Below are positions 1 to 12,804 of a stretch of 36,285 nt of DNA, piece by piece. The stretch's first letter is position 1, and each line of letters opens with the position of its first letter. The notes under the pieces were generated by a model that made no database searches, was not told the origin of the DNA, and saw only the letters and a program-made list of their open reading frames with translations. A program made the position numbers and the translations under genes. The stretch lies in assembly GCA_015655035.1 (NCBI GenBank), contig JAATFS010000069.1, positions 1-36,285 of the forward strand, read 5' to 3'. This stretch comes from Lysobacterales bacterium (GTDB lineage Bacteria; Pseudomonadota; Gammaproteobacteria; Xanthomonadales; Xanthomonadaceae).

Positions 1-45
1 CGAGGCCTATCGCGTTCGCTGGGGTGCTCTCTTCTTTCTTCCCAC

Positions 46-94
46 ACCTGCAAAAAGAATCGCCCGGTTGCACGTCCAAGTGCGACCGGGCGAT
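46..94 (-). terminator. Rho-independent terminator-like hairpin downstream of comEA-like gene
   Basis: ATCGCCCGGTTGCAC (59-73) pairs with GTGCGACCGGGCGAT (80-94) with one G-T wobble and a 6-nt loop. Read on the minus strand the stem is followed by ATTCTTTTTG, a T-rich tail. Confidence 0.75.
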
Positions 95-194
95 ATACAT
101 CCTTGTCGGCTTCCAGCCTCCCCTAGACATCCAGCCTAGATAGGTAGCGGCCGCGCATCCTGCGTCTGACCGTGTTACGTGATGTCCCTTTCCC

Positions 195-527
195 TCAGCG
201 CCTTTCCACCGGCTTCACCGCCGCCGTCTTGGCAGCTCTCTTGGCAGGAGCCATCGTGGCGCCTACGTCGATCAGGTCTCGATTCCGTTCAACCGTCTTT
301 AGTCCGATTCCCTTGACCAGTGCCAGTTCCTCGGCACTTTTGAAGGGACCGTTCGCCTGTCGGTGATCGACGATGGCCTCGGCCTTCGATGGCCCGACAT
401 TCGTCAATATCCTGTTCAGCTCCTCGGCAGAGGCGGTATTGATGTCGACCTTATCGAGTGCATGCGCATTCGCGGACAACAGCAAAGCCAGAAACAGGGA
501 CTTCAGGATTACGGCAAAAGACTTCAT
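195..527 (-). CDS. comEA: ComEA-family helix-hairpin-helix DNA-binding protein
   Basis: Signal-peptide-like N-terminus MKSFAVILKSLFLALLLSANAHA followed by the VDINTASAEELNRILTNVGPSKAEAIVDHR HhH motif. AAGGAG lies just upstream of the 527 ATG; the track ORF extends further upstream (599). Confidence 0.85.
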   Translation of the reverse strand: MKSFAVILKSLFLALLLSANAHALDKVDINTASAEELNRILTNVGPSKAEAIVDHRQANGPFKSAEELALVKGIGLKTVERNRDLIDVGATMAPAKRAAKTAAVKPVERR

Positions 528-727
528 GGCAACGCTCCTTGTGGCTTGGGTTAGGTCCTTGCCAGCATTCCTGCCGGCGAGGCCAGTGTCCCGCGCCACA
601 TGCAGAGAAGCCTATCGCCAACACGCAAGCTGGACAGCCGGTGAAAGGCGTGCAGGCTTGTAGGAAAAACCCTACCCCCTGGGCGAGGCGTAGAATGCGC
701 CATCACTGCATGCACTTCGGAGTACCC

Positions 728-2221
728 ATGGACAGCGCCAAAATCGACCAATTCATCGGTGAAAAGTGGGATCGGGAGATCGTCCCGCAATTGGTCGATT
801 ACATCCGTATACCCAATAAATCCCCGATGTTCGATGCCGATTGGGTAGCGCACGGCTACATGGACCAGGCCGTGGCGTTGATGGAGTCGTGGGCGCGCGC
901 GCAGCCGATTTCCGGCATGCAGGTCGAGGTGGTGCGGCTGCAAGACCGCACGCCTCTGATCTTCATCGAGATCCCCGCCACCGGTAGCGAGTCCGGCGAT
1001 GACACCGTGCTGCTGTACGGACACCTGGACAAGCAGCCGGAAATGACCGGCTGGGACGCCGACCTTGGGCCGTGGCTGCCAGTGCTGCGTGGCGACAAGC
1101 TGTATGGCCGCGGTGGCGCCGACGACGGCTACGCGATCTTCGGTTCGCTGGCTGCCGTGCTGGCGCTGCGCGAACAGGGGCTCCCGCATGCGCGATGCGT
1201 GATCCTTATCGAAGCCTGCGAGGAATCGGGCAGCTACGACCTGCCCGCCTACGTCGACCACCTGGCCGAACGCATCGGCAAGCCATCGCTGGTGGTGTGC
1301 CTGGACTCGGGTTGTGCCAACTACGAACAGCTGTGGTGCACCACCTCGTTGCGCGGACTGACCGGCGGCAATCTGACGGTCAAGGTGCTGGACGAAGGCG
1401 TGCATTCGGGCGATGCCTCCGGCGTGGTCCCCTCCAGTTTCCGGCTACTGCGCCAGCTGCTGTCGCGTATCGAGGATGAGACCAGCGGCCGCATCCTGCT
1501 CGAGGATCTGCATGTGGAAGTGCCGGCCGAGCGCCTGGAACAGGCCAAGCGCGCGGCCGAAGTGGTCGATACCGCGATCTTCGACAAGTTCCCGCTGGTC
1601 GAGGGGCTGCACCCGATGAGCGAGGATCTGACCGAGCTGGTGCTCAACCGCACCTGGCGCCCAGCCTTGTCGGTCACCGGCGCCGGCGGCATGCCGTCGC
1701 TGGAATCGGCCGGCAACGTGCTGCGCCCGCAGACAGCGGTGAAGTTGTCGCTACGGCTTCCCCCCACCGCCGACGGCAAACGTAGCGGCGAATTGCTCAA
1801 GCAGGCACTGCTGCGCGATCCACCCAATGGTGCACAGGTCACCCTGGAGTTGGAAAAGGCTTCTTCCGGCTGGAACGCGCCCGCGATGGCGGCGTGGTTG
1901 GCAAGCGCCATCGACGACGCCAGCCAGGCATTCTTCGGCAAGCCAGCGATGTATATGGGCGAAGGCGGCTCGATTCCGTTCATGGGCATGCTTGGCGAGA
2001 AGTTCCCGGGCGCCCAGTTCATGATCACCGGCGTACTCGGCCCGCATTCCAATGCGCATGGCCCCAACGAGTTCCTGCACATCCCGATGGGCAAGCGTGT
2101 CACCGCCTGCGTATCGAAGGTAATCGCCGAGCACCATGCCGCCTGCCTGCGCGGCGAAACCAGCGGATCGCCGGTCGCTGCCGACAGCGGAACCCGCCAC
2201 GGCGATCACGGTTGCTGCTGA
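728..2221 (+). CDS. M20 family metallopeptidase / dipeptidase
   Basis: Metal-site motifs LLYGHLDKQPEM, GRGGADDGYA and EACEESGS. Start assigned to MDSAKIDQFIGEKW inside the longer ORF 458..2221. Confidence 0.85.
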   Translation: MDSAKIDQFIGEKWDREIVPQLVDYIRIPNKSPMFDADWVAHGYMDQAVALMESWARAQPISGMQVEVVRLQDRTPLIFIEIPATGSESGDDTVLLYGHLDKQPEMTGWDADLGPWLPVLRGDKLYGRGGADDGYAIFGSLAAVLALREQGLPHARCVILIEACEESGSYDLPAYVDHLAERIGKPSLVVCLDSGCANYEQLWCTTSLRGLTGGNLTVKVLDEGVHSGDASGVVPSSFRLLRQLLSRIEDETSGRILLEDLHVEVPAERLEQAKRAAEVVDTAIFDKFPLVEGLHPMSEDLTELVLNRTWRPALSVTGAGGMPSLESAGNVLRPQTAVKLSLRLPPTADGKRSGELLKQALLRDPPNGAQVTLELEKASSGWNAPAMAAWLASAIDDASQAFFGKPAMYMGEGGSIPFMGMLGEKFPGAQFMITGVLGPHSNAHGPNEFLHIPMGKRVTACVSKVIAEHHAACLRGETSGSPVAADSGTRHGDHGCC

Positions 2222-2326
2222 GCGGCGTGAATCGGAAACCGGGCGACGCAGGCCGACCACCGTCGCTGCGTCGATTCCACAATCGCGTAATGCTAGTCTG
2301 CTGCCCTCTCAACCAAACCTGATCCA

Positions 2327-2596
2327 ATGAACGGACTTTTCGGTAGCAGCAGCTGGCTTTACATCATCCTGGTCGGCTTCGTGGTCGGCCTGCTGGCCCG
2401 CTTTTTCACCCCCGGCACCCAACGTCTGGGCTGCCTGCTGACGATTGCGCTGGGCGTCGTCGGCGCCGTGTTGGCCGGATGGTTCGGCCAGTACATGGGC
2501 TGGTACTCGGCCGGCCAGCCCGCCGGTTTCGTCGGCGCCTTGCTCGGCGCAGTGGCCATCCTGGTCCTGCTGCGGCTGATCAGCGGCAAACGCTGA
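2327..2596 (+). CDS. Small GlsB/YeaQ/YmgE-like membrane protein
   Basis: 89 aa, three hydrophobic glycine-rich helices (LVGFVVGLLARFF, LTIALGVVGAVLAGW, GFVGALLGAVAILVLLRL), typical of the transglycosylase-associated/GlsB family. Confidence 0.7.
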   Translation: MNGLFGSSSWLYIILVGFVVGLLARFFTPGTQRLGCLLTIALGVVGAVLAGWFGQYMGWYSAGQPAGFVGALLGAVAILVLLRLISGKR

Positions 2597-2668
2597 TCCG
2601 CCGATGCGTTCGTACCTGGCGTGCCGTTTGACGGCGGCGGCCTCCCTTGTACCCGTCCGTTCGATCCG

Positions 2669-4401
<1,733 letters not shown>

Positions 4402-4409
4402 ACCGTGCG

Positions 4410-5114
4410 TCAGCGCCTGCCTGCGTCGTCCAGCACCCGTCGCAGGAACGGCACGGTGATGCGGCGTTGCGCCGCCAACGACTCGCGGTCCAACCGATCC
4501 AGCAACGCAACCAGGCCGGTCAGTTCGCGGTCGGTGTGAATCAGCAGCCAGTCGATCGCCGCATCATCCAGCGCCAACCCTCGCCGCTGCGCACGATCGC
4601 GCAAAACCGCTGCACGGCCCACATCATCCAGCGATGGCAGCGTGAAGCGAATGCATTGCGACAACCGCGAACGCAGGTCCGGCAGCACCAGTTCCAGGCG
4701 GTCGGGCATCGCGCGTGCGGTATACAACAGGGTGATCCCGGCGGCGCGCGCACGATTATGGAAATCGAACAGTGCCACCTCGTCGTCGCGGTTGCCGGCA
4801 ATCGCTTCCAGGCCGTCCAGCGCCACCACCTCACGCCCCTCGAACGCCTCCAGCGCATCGCGCAGGCGGCCTGTCGCCGCCTGTAGCGGCAGATAGGCGG
4901 GGGCCCGCGCCACCTGCTCGGCGGCCGCGCACAGCGACAGGGCCAGGTGAGTCTTGCCACTACCGGCCGGTCCGGCCAGGTAGATCCAGTCGGCAAGCTG
5001 GCCGACCGCGATCGCCTGTAATTGCGCAACCAATCCATCCGGGGCAGCCACGTAACTTTCGAAGCGCTGGTCGGGCGGATAGCGCAGCGCCAGCGGCAGT
5101 TGCGGCACACTCAC
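4410..5114 (-). CDS. hda: DnaA regulatory inactivator Hda
   Basis: Short DnaA-like AAA+ protein, PQLPLALRYPPDQRFESYV start, Walker A GPAGSGKTHLALSLC. Confidence 0.88.
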   Translation of the reverse strand: MSVPQLPLALRYPPDQRFESYVAAPDGLVAQLQAIAVGQLADWIYLAGPAGSGKTHLALSLCAAAEQVARAPAYLPLQAATGRLRDALEAFEGREVVALDGLEAIAGNRDDEVALFDFHNRARAAGITLLYTARAMPDRLELVLPDLRSRLSQCIRFTLPSLDDVGRAAVLRDRAQRRGLALDDAAIDWLLIHTDRELTGLVALLDRLDRESLAAQRRITVPFLRRVLDDAGRR

Positions 5115-6244
5115 GGGCGATCCAGGTCCTTCGATGCATCGACGATCAGCCCCGGCTCGCCGCCATACAGCTCGCTGTTGGTATAGCGATCGTGCGCGTA
5201 GCGAAACAGCACGTTGGCCACCGCCGCCACCGGCAATGCCAGCAGCATGCCGAGAAAACCGAACAACTGGCCGCCGGCCATCACCGCGAAGATCACCGCC
5301 ACCGGATGCAAGCCGATCTTGTCGCCGACGATGCGCGGGGTCAGCACGTAGCTCTCCAGCAGTTGGCCGACGGTGAACACCACCGCCACGCCGATCAGCA
5401 ATTTCAGATCAAAGCCTTGCGCCTGCACCAAGGCGGCAAGCACCGCCAGCACGATGCCGGTGGTCGCTCCCAGGTAGGGAATGAAGCTGATCAACCCGGC
5501 CACGATGCCGATCAACAGACCGAGCTTGAGCCCGATCAGCGACAGACCGGCGGCATAGACCACACCCAGTGCCAGCATTACCAGGAACTGGCCCCGGATG
5601 AAAGCACCCAGCACGTCGTTGGATTCCTGCGCCAGGGCGCTGACCGTGCCGATGTACTTGCGCGGGATCACCGCCGCCACGCGCTCGACCAGCTTGTCCC
5701 AGTCGCGCAGGAAGTAGAACGTGAGCAGTGGCACCAGGGCGATATTGATCACCCAGGCGACCATCGCAAAACCCGAGCGCGACACGTAGCCGAAGAAGGT
5801 CTTGGCCGCGCCACCGGCCTGCTGCCAGTGCGCGCGCACTAATTCGATCAACCGCGCCGGATCCAGCCAGCCCATCAGCGCCAGCCCGGTCTTCTGCTCG
5901 ACCCACGGTATCGCGATGCCGATCGCCCAGTCACGTATCTGCGGCAGCGCCTCGATCAAGGTCATGATCTGGCGCTCGATCATCGGCACCAGCAGCATCA
6001 GCGCCAGTGCCACCAACAGCAGCATCAGCACGAACACCAGGGCGACGGCGATGTTTCGCGAGCGGGTGGCGCGCTCCAGGCGATCCACCAGCGGATCGCC
6101 GGCCCAGCCCAGCAGCAATGCAAGCACGAACGGGGTCAGCACCGGCGCCAGCAGCCAGACCACCCAGAACACCACCGCGCACAACGCCCCCCACTTCAGG
6201 CGACGCAGGAATTGGGCAATCTCAGCTTCCGGGGACAAATTCAT
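5111..6244 (-). CDS. AI-2E family transporter / PerM-like permease
   Basis: 377 aa polytopic protein with VLTPRIVGDKIGLHPVAVIFAVMAGGQLFGFLGMLLALPVAAV, characteristic of this family. Confidence 0.88.
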   Translation of the reverse strand: MNLSPEAEIAQFLRRLKWGALCAVVFWVVWLLAPVLTPFVLALLLGWAGDPLVDRLERATRSRNIAVALVFVLMLLLVALALMLLVPMIERQIMTLIEALPQIRDWAIGIAIPWVEQKTGLALMGWLDPARLIELVRAHWQQAGGAAKTFFGYVSRSGFAMVAWVINIALVPLLTFYFLRDWDKLVERVAAVIPRKYIGTVSALAQESNDVLGAFIRGQFLVMLALGVVYAAGLSLIGLKLGLLIGIVAGLISFIPYLGATTGIVLAVLAALVQAQGFDLKLLIGVAVVFTVGQLLESYVLTPRIVGDKIGLHPVAVIFAVMAGGQLFGFLGMLLALPVAAVANVLFRYAHDRYTNSELYGGEPGLIVDASKDLDRP

Positions 6245-7341
6245 TTGAGGCGATACTCCGCGTGCTCGTTTTCCAGAACAACCGGGCCCTCGGCCGGCGC
6301 GTTCACCACCTCCACCGGGCTGTTGTCTCCCAGCAAGCGATTGAAGCCGGGAATCCCGGTCAACAGGTCGAGATCGAGCTCCAGCCGCTCGCCCGAGGCC
6401 GCCACCGGACGGATACCGCGCACCACCGCCACGCCTTGCAGGGCGGCGGACAGGCGCAGATAGTCGTCGGCACTGCGGATGCCAGTGAACACGGCGCGAT
6501 AGATGCCAGGCACGCCGCTGTCCACGCGCTTGGCGTAGCGTTTGACCAGTGCATCGGCGGCACCGTCCGCACCGCTGGCGATCGTCCGACGCGGGTCGTC
6601 GTTACTGCTCGACCAGCTCGACAGCACCTTGCCGTTATCGATGAAGGTCCAGTCTGCGGTCCACCCGCCGTTGCCACGGTAGAGCTTGCCGACCAACTGC
6701 ATCGGCGGGCTGTAGCGCGCCGATGCACGCGCGATCGCCGCCGTGTCCTGACGCCAGATCGCGCCCACCAGCGCCTGTTCGGCCGCGCCACCGCCGGGCA
6801 GGCCGAGGCGATAGCCGCGCTCGATCGCGCGATCGAGCGCGCTGCGAGCGGCATTGGCCTGCGCCACACCGACCAGGCGCGGGCCGCTGCCATCGTCGAT
6901 CGCCAGCCACAGGACCGGCTTGGGCCGGGGTTGCGGCCACACCGGCAGACCCAGCGCCGTCACCAGCCCATCCACGTCCGCCTGCCGGAAGCGCGCCACC
7001 AGCGTAGTGCGGAAGGTTGCCGCGCCCGAGGGAGAGCTGCCCTCGTCCTGGCGGTAGTCGTAGCTGTCCACGTAGTTGCCGGCCCCGCGCAGTGCCTGCG
7101 CCACGCCCGGACGCGACGTGACGTTGCGCTCGCCGGCCAGCTTGCCGAGCACGATGCCCAGCGCGCGGGCCAGCGCCCCCGGGCGATCACCTTCGCTCTG
7201 GCTGTTGACCGCCACCTCGGCTTCATAGGTTCCCTGGGCCTTGGCGACATCGCCTTCGGTACGCAGATCGGCCTGGGCAAAGGCCGGAGCGATGGACAAG
7301 CCACCCGCGAGGGCGAAGAAAAGGACAAGACTGCAGCGCAT
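6241..7341 (-). CDS. DUF2066 domain-containing exported protein
   Basis: 366 aa with signal peptide [22 protein letters not shown]. Position next to hda/AI-2E and purM matches DUF2066 genes in gammaproteobacteria; 4-bp overlap with the next gene. Confidence 0.7.
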   Translation of the reverse strand: MRCSLVLFFALAGGLSIAPAFAQADLRTEGDVAKAQGTYEAEVAVNSQSEGDRPGALARALGIVLGKLAGERNVTSRPGVAQALRGAGNYVDSYDYRQDEGSSPSGAATFRTTLVARFRQADVDGLVTALGLPVWPQPRPKPVLWLAIDDGSGPRLVGVAQANAARSALDRAIERGYRLGLPGGGAAEQALVGAIWRQDTAAIARASARYSPPMQLVGKLYRGNGGWTADWTFIDNGKVLSSWSSSNDDPRRTIASGADGAADALVKRYAKRVDSGVPGIYRAVFTGIRSADDYLRLSAALQGVAVVRGIRPVAASGERLELDLDLLTGIPGFNRLLGDNSPVEVVNAPAEGPVVLENEHAEYRLK

Positions 7342-7448
7342 TGAAGGTTCCGTTACTCGGCGTATCCGAGGGAATTGTTGCCCGAATGCGGCCTGGGCGC
7401 CAATGCGGCCTGCTAAAATCTTCGCCTCATCCGCAAAAGCAGCCGCCT

Positions 7449-8504
7449 GTGACCCGCCAATCGCCTTCTGCTCCCTCGCCCCTGACCTACCGCGACGCCG
7501 GTGTCGACATCGATGCAGGCAACGCGCTGGTCGAGCGCATCAAGCCGCTGGTCAAGCGCAGCTTCCGCCCCGAAGTAATGGGGGGACTGGGCGGGTTCGG
7601 CGCCCTGTTCGACCTGTCCGGCAAGTACCGCGAGCCGGTGCTGGTGTCTGGGACCGACGGCGTCGGCACCAAGCTGAAGCTGGCCCAGCAGCTGAACCGC
7701 CACGACACCATCGGCATCGACCTGGTCGGCATGTGCGTCAACGACGTGCTGGTCCAGGGAGCCGAGCCGCTGTTCTTCCTGGATTACTTCGCCACCGGCA
7801 AGCTGAACGTGGATATCGCCGCAGCCGTCGTCGGCGGCATCGCCCGAGGCTGCGAGCTGGCTGGCTGTGCGCTGATCGGCGGCGAAACCGCCGAAATGCC
7901 GGACATGTACCCGCCGGGCGAATACGACCTGGCCGGCTTCACCGTCGGCGCGGTGGAGAAGTCGCAATTGCTCGACGGTGCGCAGGTGCGCCAGGGCGAC
8001 GTATTGATCGGCCTGGCCTCCTCTGGCCCGCATTCCAACGGCTACTCGCTGATCCGCCGCATCTACGAGCGCGCCGGCTCGCCCGCCGAGCTGGATCTGG
8101 GCGGGGTGAAACTGATCGATGCCTTGATGGCGCCGACCGCGCTGTACGTCAAGCCGATCCTGTCGCTGCTCAAGTCGCATGGCGCCGCGATCCACGCGAT
8201 GGCCCACGTCACCGGCGGCGGCCTGACCGAAAACATCATCCGCGTCATCCCTGATGGCCTGGGCCTGGACATCGATGCCAGCGCCTGGACGCTGCCGCCG
8301 ATATTCGCCTGGCTGCAGCGCGAAGGCGCGGTGACCGACAGCGAGATGTGGCGCACCTTCAATTGCGGGATCGGCTTCGTGCTGGTCGCCGCGCCCGACC
8401 AGGCAGTCGCACTGGAACAGGCCCTGGACGCACTGGCGCTGGCGCACTGGCGGATCGGCGAGGTCGCCGCCGCAGAAGGCGAAGAACGCGTCCGCATCGG
8501 CTGA
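7449..8504 (+). CDS. purM: Phosphoribosylformylglycinamidine cyclo-ligase
   Basis: [58 protein letters not shown]. Start placed at GTG 7449; the track start at 7341 is probably too long. Confidence 0.93.
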   Translation: MTRQSPSAPSPLTYRDAGVDIDAGNALVERIKPLVKRSFRPEVMGGLGGFGALFDLSGKYREPVLVSGTDGVGTKLKLAQQLNRHDTIGIDLVGMCVNDVLVQGAEPLFFLDYFATGKLNVDIAAAVVGGIARGCELAGCALIGGETAEMPDMYPPGEYDLAGFTVGAVEKSQLLDGAQVRQGDVLIGLASSGPHSNGYSLIRRIYERAGSPAELDLGGVKLIDALMAPTALYVKPILSLLKSHGAAIHAMAHVTGGGLTENIIRVIPDGLGLDIDASAWTLPPIFAWLQREGAVTDSEMWRTFNCGIGFVLVAAPDQAVALEQALDALALAHWRIGEVAAAEGEERVRIG

Positions 8505-8551
8505 GCCGCCCGCATGATGGCCAAGGCCTCGTTCAACCTGGCAACGCGTCC

Positions 8552-9205
8552 ATGACCGCACGCATCGCCGTCCTGGCCTCCGGACGCGGCAGCAATCTCC
8601 AGGCCATTATGGAGGCCATCGCCGAGGGCCGGCTGGAGGCCGACGTGGTCGGCGTGTTCTCCGACCGGCCCGAGGCCACGGCGCTGAGCAAGGTCGCCAG
8701 CTCGCGCCGCTGGGCAGCCTCTCCACGCGACTTTGCGAGCCGCGCGGCCTTCGACGCCGCCCTGGGCGATGCGATCGCCGCAGTCACGCCCGACTGGGTA
8801 GTCTGCGCCGGCTACATGCGCATCCTTGGCGAGGACCTGGTCCGCCGCTTCAGTGGCCGCATGATCAACATCCACCCGTCGCTGCTGCCCAAACACCGTG
8901 GCCTGGATACGCACGCGCGGGCGCTGGAGGCGGGCGACCTCGAGCATGGCGCCAGCGTGCACCTGGTGGTGCCCGAACTCGATGCCGGCGCGGTGATCGC
9001 CCAGGCCGCCGTGCCGGTCCAGTCCAGCGACACCGCGGCCACCCTCGCCGCCCGGGTGCTCGAACGCGAACATCCGCTGCTGATCGCCACCTTGCAGTTG
9101 CTCACCGCAGGCCGCGTGTATGAACGCGGCGCCACGATCCATCTCGACGGTCAGTGCCTATTTACGCCACTGCGTCTAGATTCGGCAGGACACCTCTCGC
9201 CCTGA
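8552..9205 (+). CDS. purN: Phosphoribosylglycinamide formyltransferase
   Basis: IAVLASGRGSNLQAIMEAI, GYMRILGEDLV, NIHPSLLPKHRGLDTHARALEAG. Confidence 0.93.
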   Translation: MTARIAVLASGRGSNLQAIMEAIAEGRLEADVVGVFSDRPEATALSKVASSRRWAASPRDFASRAAFDAALGDAIAAVTPDWVVCAGYMRILGEDLVRRFSGRMINIHPSLLPKHRGLDTHARALEAGDLEHGASVHLVVPELDAGAVIAQAAVPVQSSDTAATLAARVLEREHPLLIATLQLLTAGRVYERGATIHLDGQCLFTPLRLDSAGHLSP

Positions 9206-9269
9206 ACACGGATACATCGCATTGATCCGGTTTCCGGCATCCTTGGACCTTCGCTCTGGTTGGCAACGC

Positions 9270-10073
9270 ATGAACAGCGTCCTGCTGAAAATGGTCCTGC
9301 TCACCGCCTTTACGCTGATTCCGGTCAGCAACGGCCGTGCCCAGGACGCCGCTTCTGCAGCCGCGCCGCCACCGGTCGCGCCACCGGTCGCGGCACCGTT
9401 GGCGGCGGCCGAGTGGACGCCGCCAGCACTGCAACCGTTCGTTGCCACCTACCAAGCCTTCTACCGGGGCAAGGAAGCCGGTGACGCCACTTTGCAGGTC
9501 CTGCACAGCGATGGCGGCCAGTGGCGCGTGGACATGGCCGTGCGTGGCCGCAAGGGCTTTGCCAGCATCCTGGGCCTGAACCTGGAACAGAGTACGGTGT
9601 TCCGTATCGACGGCAACACCTATGTGCCATTGACCCAGAGCACGGTCAAGAAGGCGCTGTTGTTCGGCAAGAAGGTCGTCGGTACCTATGACTGGAACGC
9701 CGGCAACGCGCAATGGCAGGGCGATCTGAAGAAAGAACGGCGCCAGCCGATCCCGCTGCAACCGGGTGACCAGAGCGCGCTGCTACTGAACCTGTCGCTG
9801 ATGCGCGATGCGCGGCCGGGCGGCGACCTGAGTTATCGCTACGTGGACGTGGGGCGCATCCGCCAGTACGCCTATCGCGCCGCCGAAGCCACCGAGAACG
9901 TGCAGGTAGGCGATCTCAGCTACGACGCCCTGCGCGTGTATCGCGTCAACGGCGGCGACAACGAAACCATCATCTGGATCGCCAACGGGGTCCCTACCCC
10001 GGTACGCATCCTGCAACGAGACAAAGGCGAGGATCAGGTCGATCTGCGCCTGGTCGAATATAAAGGAGCCTGA
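9270..10073 (+). CDS. DUF3108 domain-containing exported protein (copy 1)
   Basis: Signal peptide MNSVLLKMVLLTAFTLIPVSNGRAQ. Shares TYDWNAGNAQWQG and VPTPVRILQRDKGEDQVDL with the following gene. Confidence 0.8.
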   Translation: MNSVLLKMVLLTAFTLIPVSNGRAQDAASAAAPPPVAPPVAAPLAAAEWTPPALQPFVATYQAFYRGKEAGDATLQVLHSDGGQWRVDMAVRGRKGFASILGLNLEQSTVFRIDGNTYVPLTQSTVKKALLFGKKVVGTYDWNAGNAQWQGDLKKERRQPIPLQPGDQSALLLNLSLMRDARPGGDLSYRYVDVGRIRQYAYRAAEATENVQVGDLSYDALRVYRVNGGDNETIIWIANGVPTPVRILQRDKGEDQVDLRLVEYKGA

Positions 10074-10076
10074 GCC

Positions 10077-10760
10077 ATGAACAGAATTTCCCGCCCACTG
10101 TCCCTTCTGAGCGCCGCAGCACTGGCACTGTCCGCCGTGCCGGCACTGGCGATCCAGCCGTTCCAGGCCAACTACCAGGCCAACTACATGGGCATGCTGG
10201 GCGACGCCGTGATGACGGTGAGCGCCGCTGGCAACGACCAGTGGACCTACACCCTGACCATCAAGAACCAACTGGCCGACCTGAGCCAGAACACCGTGTT
10301 CGAAGAACACAATGGCACGTTGCGCCCTCTCACCAGCAACGACAAATCCACGTTCGTGATGAAAAAGCGCAACGTCGATGCCAAGTACGACTGGAACAGC
10401 GGGCAGGCCACCTGGAGCGGCAGCGTCAAGCCCGAGCGGCGTGGGCCGGTAAAGCTGCAGGCGGGCGACATGGACGCACTGCTGATCAACCTCGCCATTG
10501 CCCGTGACGTCAGCGCCGGCAAGCCGCTCAACTACCGCATGGTCGACGAAGGCCGGATCAAGCCGATGAGCTACAAGATCGTCGGCAAGGAAAACATCAC
10601 CGTCAACGGCGAGCAGAAGCAGGCGACCAAGGTCTCGCGCACCGACGGCAACAAGGAACTGATCGCCTGGGTGGTACCGAACCTTCCGGTGCCGGCCCGG
10701 TTGCTGCAGCGCGAGGATGGCCACGACGCCCTGGACCTTACCATCAAGTCGCTGCGCTGA
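10077..10760 (+). CDS. DUF3108 domain-containing exported protein (copy 2)
   Basis: Signal peptide plus KYDWNSGQATWSG and LPVPARLLQREDGHDALDL, aligning to the upstream paralog. Confidence 0.82.
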   Translation: MNRISRPLSLLSAAALALSAVPALAIQPFQANYQANYMGMLGDAVMTVSAAGNDQWTYTLTIKNQLADLSQNTVFEEHNGTLRPLTSNDKSTFVMKKRNVDAKYDWNSGQATWSGSVKPERRGPVKLQAGDMDALLINLAIARDVSAGKPLNYRMVDEGRIKPMSYKIVGKENITVNGEQKQATKVSRTDGNKELIAWVVPNLPVPARLLQREDGHDALDLTIKSLR

Positions 10761-10774
10761 CCCTGCCCGCATGC

Positions 10775-10815
10775 CTGCCTCCTGGCCCGCGCGTTGCGTA
10801 CGGGCCAGGAGGCAG
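10775..10815. terminator. Strong inverted repeat between convergent genes, candidate bidirectional terminator
   Basis: CTGCCTCCTGGCCCG (10775-10789) is a perfect 15-bp reverse complement of CGGGCCAGGAGGCAG (10801-10815), 11-nt loop; no clear T-tract. Confidence 0.6.
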
Positions 10816-10890
10816 ACGGGTCGACCATCGCAGGCAGTACCGGCAGTATCGGCCGTTCCAACCCACCGCCACCTACTGCAATCGACGCGA

Positions 10891-12524
<1,634 letters not shown>

Positions 12525-12752
12525 TCAGGCTTCGTCAGGAGTGACGGTCTTCAGCTGCAGCGCGTGGATCGCGCCGCCCATCAGTTCGCCCAGGGTGGCG
12601 TAGACCATGCGGTGGCGGGCCAGCGGCAGCTTGCCGCGAAAGGCCTCGCAGACCACGGTGGCCTCGAAATGCACGCCATCGTCGCCCTGTACCTCGGCAC
12701 GGGCCTGCGGCAGGCCGGATTCGATGAGTTTACGGATGGTTTCGGCGTCCAA
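12525..12752 (-). CDS. BolA/IbaG family protein
   Basis: 75 aa, FEATVVCEAFRGKLPLARHRMVYATLGELMGGAIHALQLKTVTPDE; next to murA as in many gammaproteobacteria. Confidence 0.88.
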   Translation of the reverse strand: MDAETIRKLIESGLPQARAEVQGDDGVHFEATVVCEAFRGKLPLARHRMVYATLGELMGGAIHALQLKTVTPDEA

Positions 12753-12804
12753 CGGGCTTTCCTAATAAAATGTGCGGCCATTCTACCCTTCGACCGAGCC
12801 CCGC

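Noticed and set aside
551-1405. Long minus-strand ORF opposite the M20 peptidase gene
   Set aside because: Antisense shadow typical of high-GC DNA; low-complexity His/Arg/Gln-rich translation while the opposite strand encodes a clear peptidase.
6007-7344. 445-aa plus-strand ORF
   Set aside because: Antisense to the AI-2E and DUF2066 genes; no recognisable domain and biased composition.
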